A stretch of DNA of 64,000 bases from NCBI GenBank assembly GCA_012064385.1, contig QRDG01000131.1:2380816-2444815 (forward strand). The letters are read 5' to 3'. Origin of the DNA: Puccinellia tenuiflora (lineage: Eukaryota > Streptophyta > Magnoliopsida > Poales > Poaceae). Made by a program: the position numbers and the translations under genes. The stretch's first letter is position 1; each line of letters begins with the position of its first letter. Below the pieces are notes generated by a model. It saw nothing but the letters and a program-made list of their open reading frames with translations, was not told the origin of the DNA and did no database searches. Of this stretch, positions 21,401-31,522 are shown one piece after another.

Positions 21401-22768
21401 CATGGTAAGACGAGGAACATGAGAAACGTCAGGGACAGAGAAAGTAGGAGTGGTAAGATTACCACGACTAGCAACCGAAAGAGGAGTACCATCGGCAGTG
21501 AGAACATTAACAGGAGAATCGAGAGAACAAAGAGAGGATAAAGCAGAAGAATCATAAGACATATGAAAGGAAACTCCAGAATCCAGAACCCAACGGGATG
21601 TACCTGACTATGTAGACGGTGGTCGTGCAGAGCTAGAAGCATCAGTCACAGAGCCTGCAGTACTTGTTGAGGAAGAACCTGAGGCAGCGAGCATACGCTT
21701 AAGCCTCACAATATCCTGCTCAGTGAAGGAAGCATCGGAGCGTGTCGAAGAAGAAGAAGGAGTCCCAGTAGAAGAAGTGTGCTCCTTGCGCTGCTTCTTC
21801 CAGCAACCAGACTCAGTATGACCATCCTTGTCGCAATATCCGCAATGAGGAAGAACACGAGAACGACCATCTCCACCAGGAGGCGTGGGTAGAAGCGGCG
21901 GAGCACTGGGACGAGGAAGCAGTGGTGCAGTCGGTGGCGTAGCAGGAGCTCGAGCAGCAAAAACTGAGGGAACCACAAGCAAACCAGCACCACGAAGGCG
22001 AGTCTCCTCAGCACGAACCTCAGAAAGAACCGCTGAAATAGGAATACGGCCACGAGCAAGCAGCTGAGCACGGCGAGGCTCAAACTCCGGACAGAGCCGA
22101 GATAAGAACTCATAGACGCGCTGAAACTCCAAGTCTGACCTCACAGTCTGGCAACACGCGCAAGTCCCATAGACAACAGTGCGAAGAGAGTCGAGCTGAC
22201 GCCAAATAGCAAAACTATGTGCGTAGAACTCATCAACAGTGGAGTCACCCTACTGAAGAGCATGCTCCTGACGAACCACTGAAAGGTAGAGATCATCGCC
22301 AGATGGCTGGTAGCGCTGGCGAAGGTGAGTCCACATCTCGGAGACAGTGCTGAGCCCCATAAACTCAGAGGCATACTGATGAAGAACACTAGAAGAAAGA
22401 ACAGCCGCATCACGAGCATCCTCATCAACCCACTGACTATAGGCAACCAAATCATCACGGTAAGCGGCAAGAGACTCGTCGTAATCCGTGACACGCTTCT
22501 CATAAGTACGAAGCGCGGTAGCATCAGCCTCCTTAGTTGCACCCTTATCAGACTGAGAAGCATCAGCAGCAAGAATCAGTGGCGTCGGCTCGATAGGAAC
22601 AACAGGAGGAACGGGGCGCGGCGGACAGGGGACCTCTCCAGTGAGAACACCCCAGAGACGAAAACCACGCATGTGAATGCGCATGAAGCCAACAAACTCG
22701 GTGTAGTTAGTCCCATAAAAAATCATGGGGCTGCGAGGGATGGTGACATAACCCGAAGATGAAGACAT
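18410..22768 (-). pseudogene. Copia gag-pol, multiple nonsense and frameshift changes
   Basis: The frame begins at 22768 (MSSSSGYVTI). Gag has a zinc knuckle CGYCDKDGHTESGC near 21800, then protease WVLDSGVSFHM (about 21580), integrase core (HSYVWGPAPFAS, DDFSRYTWLYF, CPGAHAQNGVAERKH), reverse transcriptase (QLDVKNAFLNGE, then YVDDMIITG near 19350) and RNase H (SSAEAELRAMA) to about 18410. From 22768 to about 20260 everything lies in one frame, interrupted by TAG codons at about 22250, 21608, 21380 and 20555. Then come frameshifts near 20270 and 18800 and a small deletion near 19485 that removes the YGLKQ-type block. An N at 18482 lies in the RNase H end. Confidence 0.9.
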
Positions 22769-22799
22769 TGTACCTGTTTTTTTCGTTTTTTTGGAAACT

Positions 22800-23265
22800 C
22801 ACGAGTCACGAACCAGAACAGAAGCCTGCGAGCCGAGACGAGCCGTAGAAACCAGATCGAGCCGCGGATCCGATCGAAACCAGCGATCAGACCACGGCCA
22901 GCGAAGGCAAAACCACGTCGGCGGCTACGTCAGGCGACGGAAGAGGACGGGTGGGCGGCGGCGACCGGTGAGAGGGGCGGCCGGTGAGAGGCAGCAGCAG
23001 GCGGCGGCGACCGGGAAGAGGGGCGACCGGTGAGAGGCAGCAGCAGGCGGCGGCAACCGGTAGAGAGCGAAGGCGGCGGTGGCGGCAGGCAGAGAGAGAA
23101 CGCAGTAGCGACGGCCAAGAGGGAGGGACAGCCAGAGGCGGCAGCGGCCAGAGGCGGCGACGGTGACCAGAGAGGCAGAACGGCGGTGGCGGGACGGCCA
23201 TAGTGCGGCAGCGGCTAGAGAAAATCACAGCACGAGTTGCGTGTGCAAAAAAAAAATTTAACATA
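22800..23265 (-). other. Copia 5' untranslated leader, GC-rich with short repeats
   Basis: Between primer site and gag start lies a GC-rich leader with recurring GGCGGCGACCGG-type and GTGAGAGGCAGCAGCAGGCG units. No separate gene is supported. Confidence 0.7.
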
Positions 23266-23267
23266 GG

Positions 23268-23277
23268 TCTGATACCA
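23268..23277 (-). promoter_or_regulatory. Primer binding site, initiator-Met tRNA type
   Basis: TGGTATCAGA immediately follows the 5' LTR on the minus strand, the usual Copia primer site. Confidence 0.9.
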
Positions 23278-23419
23278 TGTTAGGGAAATAGCAACTTGTA
23301 TTCCCAGGGGCCAGAGTCCACAATATATAGTACATGTACAGGTGACTAATATGCAGGAAACCCCTTATAGAACGGAGAAACTATACAGGTATACATGGAC
23401 ACATAATACAACTCTAACA
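23278..23419 (-). repeat. 5' LTR of the Copia element
   Basis: 142 bp, collinear with the 3' LTR, followed outside by AAAAG. It is the upstream LTR because the element reads on the minus strand. Confidence 0.95.
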
Positions 23420-23874
23420 AAAAGCACTAGCCAGATGAAATTTGCTAGGAGTAAAACTTATTCAAGTCTATAAATTAAGAAGAACTTCTCCTATACCCAA
23501 ACTCAGCTTCGGCTAAGACACATTAGCATCTGTCTACAAAGAGTAAGTTCTAGTTTCCACTGTGATTGCTCAGTAACGTCTATGAAAATGCTTTTCCCCA
23601 GAAGAAGTAACTAACACCAAAGGATTTTAATAATAAGCAATGTCTTCGCCAGATAGTATAGCAGGATATACTGGCAAATGTCAAGATAATAATGTTAATG
23701 TCAGACAAGGAATACCTACTGAAGTTTAGTGCTAGGATGTTCAAGAGGTCAGATGGTACGAAAATGAGCACAAGAAAGAGAATTCACTGTATTGTGGTCT
23801 TGTGGAGCTGGAGAACATGCAGTTCTTTTACAAAACAGAAGAGCTACGGTATTCTCACCGGGTGTCCTAATGAC

Positions 23875-24146
23875 CTTTTAGGAGTATCCGGACACTGGAA
23901 ACCATCATGAGGAACACGGTAGCCCCTTGGTGGTGTGAGGTATGTTCTCTTGCCATCCAGCAGCTGGTTCCAGTTTTGCCGCAGAGAAAAATAGTCATTT
24001 TTGTTGAGCGGCAGTGAGTCATGGCGTAAAATATTGTGTGGGAGGATTTCTCTTTGACCACTCATGAACAATGCAATGTGGATTTTCTCATCGGATGATC
24101 CTGTCGGCTTCTCTTCCTTCCAATCCTCATCATTCGGACCTGCATC
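23875..24146 (-). CDS. Exon of an unidentified conserved gene
   Basis: A 272-nt open block lies between a good acceptor (TTATTTAG|GATGCAGG at 24146) and a donor (CCTAAAAG|GTCATT after 23875). It reads DAGPNDEDWKEEKPTG, then SGQREILPHNILRHDSLPL, NKNDYFSLRQNWNQLLDGKR and YLTPPRGYRVPHDGFQCPD, with normal codon use. The family is not recognised. A diverged partial copy of the beginning lies at 27821-27759. It might belong with the otubain-like exons downstream, across the Copia insertion, but nothing proves that. It is partial, as no start or stop is visible. Confidence 0.45.
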
Positions 24147-24639
24147 CTAAATAATGGCAGACCCATCCTTGTAAAGAATACTTTCCCCGTTTCCCGCACA
24201 AATACAGTGAATATTATGCTAAGTTATTAGTGAAAAATAAGTGCAGTAACAACCAGAACAACTGATTCGGACTCCAAAGATAAGATCAGCAACGTTTCAG
24301 AACAAAATAGTACAATCAACAAGTACAACAGGGACAATGGGTATCCAACTCTATGACGAGAATCCTTCTCTATGTTCTCTATGTCAACACAATTGGACCA
24401 AGAACCCCGGAAATTCGGTTTGGCACTCGGGTCCAGATGAACCCGATGCCTGGACCTATTCAATCTCCTCCGGGTGTGGTGCTCAAATCGTATTTTCTCT
24501 CATATTCGTCCATGTACACTAAATAATGAACAGTACTCAGGCCCACCTCTGGCACATCATTTATGACACCAATTGTTGTTTATCTCCCGTCGATACAAAC
24601 AGAATCTGGAATTCTTAACCGGTACATGCCCCTAGTCAG
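24147..24639. other. No gene recognised
   Basis: AT-rich spacer. The first 40 bases resemble the intron flank of the duplicated exon near 27830. Confidence 0.45.
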
Positions 24640-25050
24640 CTTCACCATCTCGTTCCAAATATTGGGGAGCATCTTGTACATGGGCGCGGCGGACCAGATC
24701 ACCGGACGAAGAGGCCGCCCAGGCGGAGGAGGGGGTTCAGTTCCAGGAGGAGCTTGCCGCTGTCAATATGTCAGGCACGCGGCGCACCGCCGGCAGTGGG
24801 GAGCCGCTAGCTTACTACCGATGACGGTGGCGGCGGAGATGGCCGGGATGCCGCGCTCAAGCGCGAACTGCACCTGCGCCCCGCGTCCTTGTACACGAAC
24901 GACATGGCCAGCGTGCCGCGGAATAGGTTACCACCGAAGCTCGCCACGTCATGGTGCAGATGCCCTGCGGCCACCGTCCTTACTGGGGGCGTGCTGCCTG
25001 ACGGTGAATCCCACTCGTGCGGTCGGATACGCGCACTGCCAACCCGCAAG
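24640..25050 (-). pseudogene. Plant PMT-type (QUA2/DUF248) methyltransferase pseudogene fragment
   Basis: Minus-strand frames spell ordered motifs of the Golgi methyltransferase family. They are VASFGGNLF from the SAM-binding VASFGG block, QVQFALERGIPAISA, GKLLLELNPLLRLGG from the LLLELNRLLRPGG block, and IWNEMVKLTRGM. Each lies in a different frame from the next, so shifts and stops are frequent. No introns separate the blocks, and both gene ends are missing. It is most likely a processed or transposon-carried fragment. Confidence 0.75.
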
Positions 25051-25500
25051 TGTTGTAGCCTTCTTTCTTTCCACCCCTCAATTCTTCTCCTCCTTCCTTA
25101 CACTACCGATCTCACTGCTCTGCTTCTCTCTTGGAAAGGCCCGCGCATCCACGTCTCTGTGTTCTGCTCTGCTCTTCACCCAGTTCTGGTGTCCCTTGTA
25201 TTCGGCAAGCTTGGTATGCGGCACACACGTTAGGACGTTGTGGGTCCAGGTTACGACAGTCAACATTTTCCGTCTTCAGAGTAGAAACGGCGTCTCCCGT
25301 GCTATTAAATTCAGACCACAATTGTGGGGCCGTATACGGGTACAGACAGGTACACTGGTCCATTTCAGAGATTACTGACACACTGTATATGAGCTTTTCA
25401 AAACACGGGCACATATCCCAACGCTTCAATGGAAGGTCCAGATAACATGAGCATCTATAAAGTCACCGAAAGACTGAGAAATAACAGCGCAGGAACAGAA
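25051..25500. other. No gene recognised
   Basis: Mixed-composition spacer between the methyltransferase fragment and the B3-like gene region. Confidence 0.4.
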
Positions 25501-25806
25501 AGGGCGTGTTTGGTAGCCCACGGGCTCCTCAACCAGGCCCGGCGCATGCAAAAATCGGGCGTTTGGTGGCCTGGCCCAGCCCGCGTTCCTGCATGCGCAC
25601 GAACCTTAAAGCACGTTGGGCCTGGCTGAGGGGGAACGGCCGAATCGGCCGTTTTTCCATGGGCAGGCTGTGGAAAGCCACGCGTGCCTCTGCCTCGCAC
25701 GCGTTGGGAAGCGCGGGAGACGGGACGTTTCGGCATAACTCCCCACTCCCGTCACCGCCCAACCCCATTAGCTCCACCGCTCTTGACCGCCGCACCGCCG
25801 AAGCGC

Positions 25807-27114
25807 ATGGCGGGTCCTAGTCCACCGCCGCGCCCGCCCCCCGGCAACGGACCGCACTCCCGCTGGGTGTCCAGCATTCTTGCCAGGGACATCTCAACGT
25901 CGGAGCTTAGCCGCATCTTCAACTCCCCTTCGCCCATCTGCTGCCGTCGGCCATCATCGGCGTCGGCAACGTCGGCTGCTTCCACGGTCGAGCCATCAAT
26001 GCCCGGTCCTACGGCCCCGGCGATGTGGGCGGCGGCGCCGATTGGCCTGATGGGGCCGGTGGCCGCGCCCTTTGTGGGAATTTCGTTCCCCAGTTCGTCC
26101 AGCGGGCGGCCTTCGTCTTCAAGCCCGGCGCCGCCTCCACCTCCTTCGCCGCCTCCAGGACCTCCACCGCCTCCACCTCCTTCAGCGCCGGCCCGAGCTC
26201 CTTCGGTAAGAACATTATCCCAGATTTGGTTAGGGTTTCGTGTGACGTGTCTTGATTAGCATGCTCTACTCTTGGATTAGCGTAGTAGATGGTAGATTCG
26301 CATGTACAAATGTATTACTTCCTCCGATCTGTAGTTTAGATTCGCATGCAATGCTTGATTTGGGGTATTTTTTCCCCAAATGCACATATCCTCGATTTGG
26401 GGGTTTTCTTGCTTGTTCATTCTTTGTCCATGCAGTGCTACATTTGGGGTAGTCTTTTTCTGAAATGCACATATCCACTGCCTCCATGCAATGATTTTGG
26501 GTTCTTTGTCCATGCTATGCATGTTCATTCTTATCCTGCTTCATCGTCCGTTGCTAATAAACGTCATCCTTCATGACAAGGTACCCAAGGCTGAGCAAGA
26601 TATTCCCGACGTGTCTCCTGGGTTTGAGCCACTGGTGCCCAAGCTCGGGATCATCCCGTTCAACAGCAGGCTTCAGAAGCCACTGCTGCGTGGGAGAGAC
26701 GAGGAGGCTTTGGAGCTCTTGAGGACGACGAAGGGGAAGAGGCTGAGGATCGGCCACATGCCAAGACCTGCCCTGCCGTGCCGCTTCTACACGCAGCTGG
26801 ACCGGGGTGACCTGAAGATGCTCGTCATCCCAAGGTCCTTCTATGTTGCGTTGAAGGCGTGGCTGGCAATCCCCCTTCCCCGATGCATTCCGATCGGCGC
26901 CTGCAAGTTCTGCGACGAGCATGTTCAGGTCAGCTACTACAAGAACACCGACGAGATAGTGCTGGGGAGGCACTGGCCAGAGGTCGTCAACCGCTACGAC
27001 ATGCAGCAGGACGACGTCGTTGTCTTCAAGCTCACGGCAACAGGCTTCAAGATCGACATCTACAAGAGCTTGGATTCCACCGCCAGGGGGTACGCTTGTC
27101 CTGACCACGGCTAG
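25807..27114 (+). CDS. B3 DNA-binding domain-like protein
   Basis: The last exon, 26581-27114, reads 178 residues with a C-terminal region shaped like a plant B3 domain. It has LKMLVIPRSFYVALKAWL, a central HVQVSYYKNTDE strand pair, GRHWPEVVNRYDMQQ and the closing DDVVVFKLTATGFKIDIYKS. B3 proteins bind DNA as plant transcription regulators. A first exon is proposed from 25807 (MAGPSPPPRPPPG) to the donor TTCG|GTAAGA at 26205. In it, a proline-rich frame gives way midway to a better-looking frame (LLPSAIIGVGNVGCF), so a one-base shift may break the gene. It lies inside a possible mobile element. Confidence 0.55.
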
Positions 27115-27152
27115 TACCAGCATGGTCAGTGTTTATATATAGTAGCTGATGC

Positions 27153-27416
27153 ATTTTGATCAGGGGCATGGGATGCCCCTGTTTAGTGTTCATCAGGGGC
27201 ATGGGATGCCCCTGCTAGATGTTAACCAGGGCTTACAATGCCCAAAAACCTGTTTTGATCAGGGGCATGGGATGCCCCTGTTTAGTGTTCATCAGGGGCA
27301 TGGGATGCCCCTGCTAGATGTTAACCAGGGCTTACAATTCCCAAAAACTTGTTTTGATCAGGGTGTTTACCTTCCCCTGCTTACTTTGATCAGGGTGTGT
27401 GCTTTCCCCTGATGTG
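27153..27416 (+). repeat. Minisatellite, 99-bp unit built on a palindromic core
   Basis: The unit holds CAGGGGCATGGGATGCCCCTG-like cores, each an inverted repeat (GGGGCAT...ATGCCCC), then TTAACCAGGGCTTACAAT. Two full copies are offset by 99 bp, plus a degenerate third. It directly follows the B3-like stop codon and probably lies in its 3' UTR. Confidence 0.9.
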
Positions 27417-27758
27417 ATGTAGTGAAGTGCACTGATCCTGATTGTGTTTGATCCTAATTGTGTGCATGTGTGTTATGAGGTGGTAAGATCACCATGTTTG
27501 AATGTGGTGACAAGATATCTAAACCACCACGCAACCAAACATGTGTGTTTTGCACCTAAACAGCCCCAAGTTGAGTTTGTAGGCAACCAAACACGAAAAT
27601 GCGAAATAAATAGGGAAAAAAGAAAAACGATATGCAGGGAACCAAACGGGCTGCAGATCATGGCTCTGGCCTCGTTTCCCTCGGGCCAGGCCCGCCAGGG
27701 CCAAGGAGACGGGAAGGCCGATTTTGGCCCGAGCAACCATAAACGACCAAAGTTTTAC

Positions 27759-27821
27759 CTTATCGTCTTCCAACGCATCATCTTCTCCATTGCCCCAATC
27801 CTCATTATCCGGCTCTTCATC
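27759..27821 (-). other. Partial duplicate exon of the unidentified gene
   Basis: After acceptor TTTATAG at 27822 it reads DEEPDNEDWGNGEDDALEDDK and reaches a possible donor GATAAG|GTAAAA. It aligns with the start of the exon at 24146 (DAGPNDEDWK...), and the intron flanks are similar too. The next codons (VKLWSF) also resemble the second copy (IHIALF), so the donor may be fortuitous and the exon may be cut by the neighbouring insertion. Confidence 0.45.
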
Positions 27822-27829
27822 CTATAAAA

Positions 27830-28370
27830 TGGCAGAGAATTCCTTACAAAAAAACACATTCCCGCACAAATTGAAAAGCAGAACACCTCGATCCAGATTA
27901 GGGAGGGAAATCCAAAATGACGAAACATCCTACTTTAGGTTGTCTTGACATAATACTCTTCTTAAGTTTCCAAGGCAGCCGGTATACCAAGAACTAGCAG
28001 ACCACAGAAAAAACCCACCATTTTCCCCTCTTCAAAGAAATTTAGAAACTTGCATATGGTAGGAAGAACTTGCTGAAGGGTTCGCGACTATTTATTTTTT
28101 CGAGGGCAGTTCCACGATTATGCAGACAATCGATCCAAGAATTACACTAATCCGAAGAACCCGGCCAAGAAACTAATAATTAAACTACTACCACGCCCGA
28201 TCCTACAGCCATGAATGCATCACCCACGAACTGGGAACAATAAAGACTCGGAAACAGATCAAGAATGACATAAAGAACATCCAGACGCACCAAATTGCAC
28301 CAGGTTGATCAATATTTGTATGAGAAGAACAGACAAATTAGCACCCAGTATATTACGGGATACTGAAACT
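27830..28370. other. Probable intron, nothing else seen
   Basis: AT-rich stretch between the two exon candidates. No repeats or domains. Confidence 0.35.
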
Positions 28371-28690
28371 CACTGTATCCTTCTCAGTGGGAGGCCGCGG
28401 TGGTCATCGCGGCTGAAGCGGGGCCGGTGAGGTGGCAAGCGCCGTAGGATCGCGAGAGCGCGATGAGGTGGGGGTGGTGCTAGCAGAATCCGTGGCGGTG
28501 TAGCTTCATCGCCACCGCCGCCGCTGCCGTCTCTTCTCTTACCCGCCTCGTTCTTGAATTTTATCTTAAACCCATTTCTTCCCTCACTGGAGTTGCCTTT
28601 TCTGCCCCTCCGAGAAACCATGAATTTTCTCACTTCACCCCTTGGTTCGTGCGGAATTTGTGTGCACCCCTTGTTCTTTTTTTCCATAAT
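28371..28690 (-). other. Probable 5' exon of the minus-strand gene at 27.8 kb
   Basis: A GC-rich block ends at a possible donor, GATACA|GTGAGT. It contains a 105-codon frame but no recognisable domain, and an in-frame link to 27821 is not evident. It may be largely untranslated. An LTR begins a few bases upstream. Confidence 0.35.
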
Positions 28691-28696
28691 AATATG

Positions 28697-29596
28697 TGTC
28701 TCATTTATAAAATAAAGATCAAGTTACAAGACACGTATACACCAACCTTACAGAACTGAAAAGATAGGATAAACATATGAATAAAGCAACACTATCCACC
28801 TACTTCGACACCACAAAAGAGACCATCAAAGGGACGGAAGACATATCACCTCCTTAAACACCACAAAAGCGATCACTAGTCGCGTGACAGCGGTCCCCAA
28901 AAAACTTATCGCCCCTCTCAAGTACAGGATCAGGAGAGGCGGGGTTTCAAAGGCCTACTTTCCCGTCCCGTGGTGCACGCCGCAAAACGGGATGGATAAG
29001 TCTTGATCGGTAGCGCAAAGCTCTAGAACTAGGAGGCAGGCGCATAAGAGGTGTGGCTGTTGTGGCGTGTGTATGTGAGAGTAGCGACCTCTCTTATATA
29101 GGCACACGGTAGGAGGCGAAAGGTTCGCGAGAAGCTGAAGAGAGAGGGACCGAGACCCTTCAGTTCATCTCCCACTAGTGTATGACGGTAGACCTTTCAG
29201 TTTTGACTTCCACTAGTGCAAAACGTTTCAACTTCGTGTAGTTGTTCATATTCATCCATTCATGAGTGCCAAAAATAAGACAATGCATACACGGTGCATA
29301 GGTGCTACCTCGGCTCGGCTCATTCCCGCGGCACGGCGCGGCACGTCGTGACGTGCGGGCGACGGAGGAGGGGCGCGCGTGTGGCTCTCTCTTATTCCCT
29401 CTCTTTTCTATGCCTCATACTAGTGGTAGAAGAGCTCACCTTATAAGGTGGTGAAACTCTCTCCCAACTAGCAATGTGAGACTAGACTTTTTCCCCACCT
29501 CTTGTCATGCATGAATAGGCCACATGGGCCTCTACAATTTTTCAGGAATTATGGAAATAGATAAATGGGCTGGCTATTTGGGCCAAAATTTTAACA
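28697..29596 (-). repeat. Probable solo LTR (Copia-like)
   Basis: Read on the minus strand, it starts TGTTAAAATTTTGGCCC and ends AAATGAGACACA. It includes the CTTATAAGGTG and CCTATATAAGAGAGG promoter-like segments expected of an LTR. No matching partner LTR, primer site or clear target duplication was found, so ends are approximate. Confidence 0.5.
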
Positions 29597-31488
29597 ACAA
29601 CAACCGGTATCAAACCATATAATCCCTATCTCATCATAATCATAAACTAGGGTTCATCCATATCCCCAACTAAACTACTCAGGTATGACAACACAAGAAC
29701 ACCATAGACATAATCATATGAATAATTCATGGATGAATAAAAGGGTACACAGAGCAATCTACAACCAAGTTCAAGATTACAACAAGATGGATGGAGGAAT
29801 TCGATGGCAACGGTGTAGAAGATGATGATGGTGATGTGGATGCCTTGGTCTCCTTGTCCCGAGTCTTCTCTTCTCCTCCCAAGGATGGTGTGGTGTTGTG
29901 GTGGTGTGACAGCAGCCCTTCGGAAGGCGGCTGTTGATGATTGGTAATAGTAGAGTTGGGTGGTGCCCCAAGCGAAGGCGTGGATGTAGCAAAAAAATTC
30001 CCTTAGTGAAGAACCAAGGTTTAATCGAACCAGTAGGACTTTGAAATCAACAACGAGGTGCACGTCAATGAACTCTGGCACTTAACCATCGATGAACGTG
30101 GACCTGCACACACTCAAATAAATATTTTGCCCCCAATGGCAGGAAGGTTGTCAATCTTCCCGGTCTGCTGAAAACAAAACAGTTAAACGTATAGTGTAGT
30201 GAATGAAAATATGGAAACGGACCAGCGAGCAAGTGAATATTAAAAGCGAGTAAACGGTGTTGTAATCAATGAAAAAAGATGAACCGAGGGCCATGGGTTC
30301 ACTAGTGGTGTCTCTCCAATAAATAAAATACTCATATGAATGGTAAACAAATTACAGTTGGGCAATTGACAAACATTATGACACAAACTTAATCTAGCTA
30401 TATCAAAGAGTTCATGGTAATATCCATGTAGGAATACAACAAATAACAAAGACCGTTGAGTCCAACTGCATCTTTGTCTAAAAAAGTCAACCGCGGGATC
30501 ACTATCCAACCTGTCACCCAGCGATATTAAGTTGCAAGCAACAGACAATTTCATTAAGTAAAGTGCATGATGTAAGCAATATTTATAATCACGTAGATAT
30601 AAACACCGATGTTTTACCCTTAGTCGCAACATCACACCCTCGTCCTTAGACGTTTCTGTCACTCATGCCCATGCACAAGAGGGGGCATGAACCAACTATC
30701 TAGCATAAATACTCTCTCTTGGAGATACACACAATCACTTGGCCAAACTAACTACGCACATCGGAGAGCATGCAAGAACAGAAATCAACATATAAGAACC
30801 ATGCACAATATGATCATAACTTCATAATCCATCGGATCCCAACAAACACATCATATAGCATTATAATAATCGATCTTGATCATGTTAGGCAGCTCACAAG
30901 ATCATCAAACATGAAGCACAAGGGAGAGAGACAACCATCTTGCTACTGCCATGGACCCGTAGTCCAAGGTGGAACTACTCACGCATCATCCTGGCGGAAG
31001 GCATGGTGATGTAGAGACCTCCGAGATCAATCTCCCCTCCGGCAGCGTGCCGGGAACATCTTCAGAATCTCCCCGAATTAGGTTTCGAGGTGGTGGCGGC
31101 TTCGGGTGGAGTTCATGGAAAAAAATCACCGCCCCGTCAAAATTAGGGCAATTAGGTATTTATGGGCGTTGAGGGGGGCCGAGGCGACCACCAGGGGGAA
31201 GGGGCGGGTCCCATCCGCGGGACCTGGTGGGGCCGCGGCCAGGGGTCGCCCCTGGCCCCTCAGGCTCCCCTTTGGTCCAGTTCTCCATCTTGACGAATAA
31301 AAATTCCTCGTAATCCCAGAAGTAGATTTTTTGAAATAGAAAACAGCAAGAACAGGGAACTGGCACTGGGCATCTTGTTAATAGGTTAGTCCAATAAAAT
31401 GCCAAAAATGATATAATAAAAACATGTGACAATGACACAAAACAAGCATGGATCAATCAAAAATTATAGATACGTTTGACACGTATCA
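29597..31488 (-). repeat. LTR-type sequence of a Gypsy element (A), minus orientation
   Basis: The upstream end on the minus strand is TGATACGTGTCAAACGTATC (ending at plus 31488), the same start as LTRs of element B. The GC-rich pre-promoter block (31150-31270) and the CCGGAATTAG-type stretch follow in the order seen in the other LTRs. The left boundary is uncertain. Confidence 0.55.
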
Positions 31489-31522
31489 GCTATGTTGGAG
31501 GATGATCTGGAGGCAGGGCCTC

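Larger units (their letters stand above)
18252..23419 (-). mobile_element. Complete Ty1/Copia retrotransposon, very short LTRs, inactive
   Basis: The 5168-bp element lies on the minus strand. LTRs of 141 and 142 bp (TG...CA) are bounded by the 5-bp duplication AAAAG (18247-18251 and 23420-23424). The primer site TGGTATCAGA (initiator Met tRNA type) abuts the 5' LTR and a G-rich polypurine tract abuts the 3' LTR. Gag, protease, integrase, reverse transcriptase and RNase H follow in Copia order but are broken by stops and frameshifts. The LTRs differ at roughly nine positions of 142, which points to an insertion a few million years old under usual grass rates. Confidence 0.95.
25501..27757 (+). 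mobile_element. Possible gene-bearing DNA element with imperfect terminal repeats
   Basis: GGGCGTGTTTGGTAGCCCAC at the left, and on the other strand GGTCGTTTATGGTTGCTCGG at the right, are roughly three-quarters identical and inverted. Both ends continue into GGCCTGGCCC-rich sequence. They enclose the B3-like gene and a minisatellite. No convincing target duplication was found, so the element is tentative. Confidence 0.35.

Noticed and set aside
20555..22252. In-frame TAG codons in the Copia element as programmed readthrough sites
   Set aside because: There are several, the element also has frameshifts and a deletion, and Copia elements do not normally use readthrough within gag or integrase. 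Decay is simpler.
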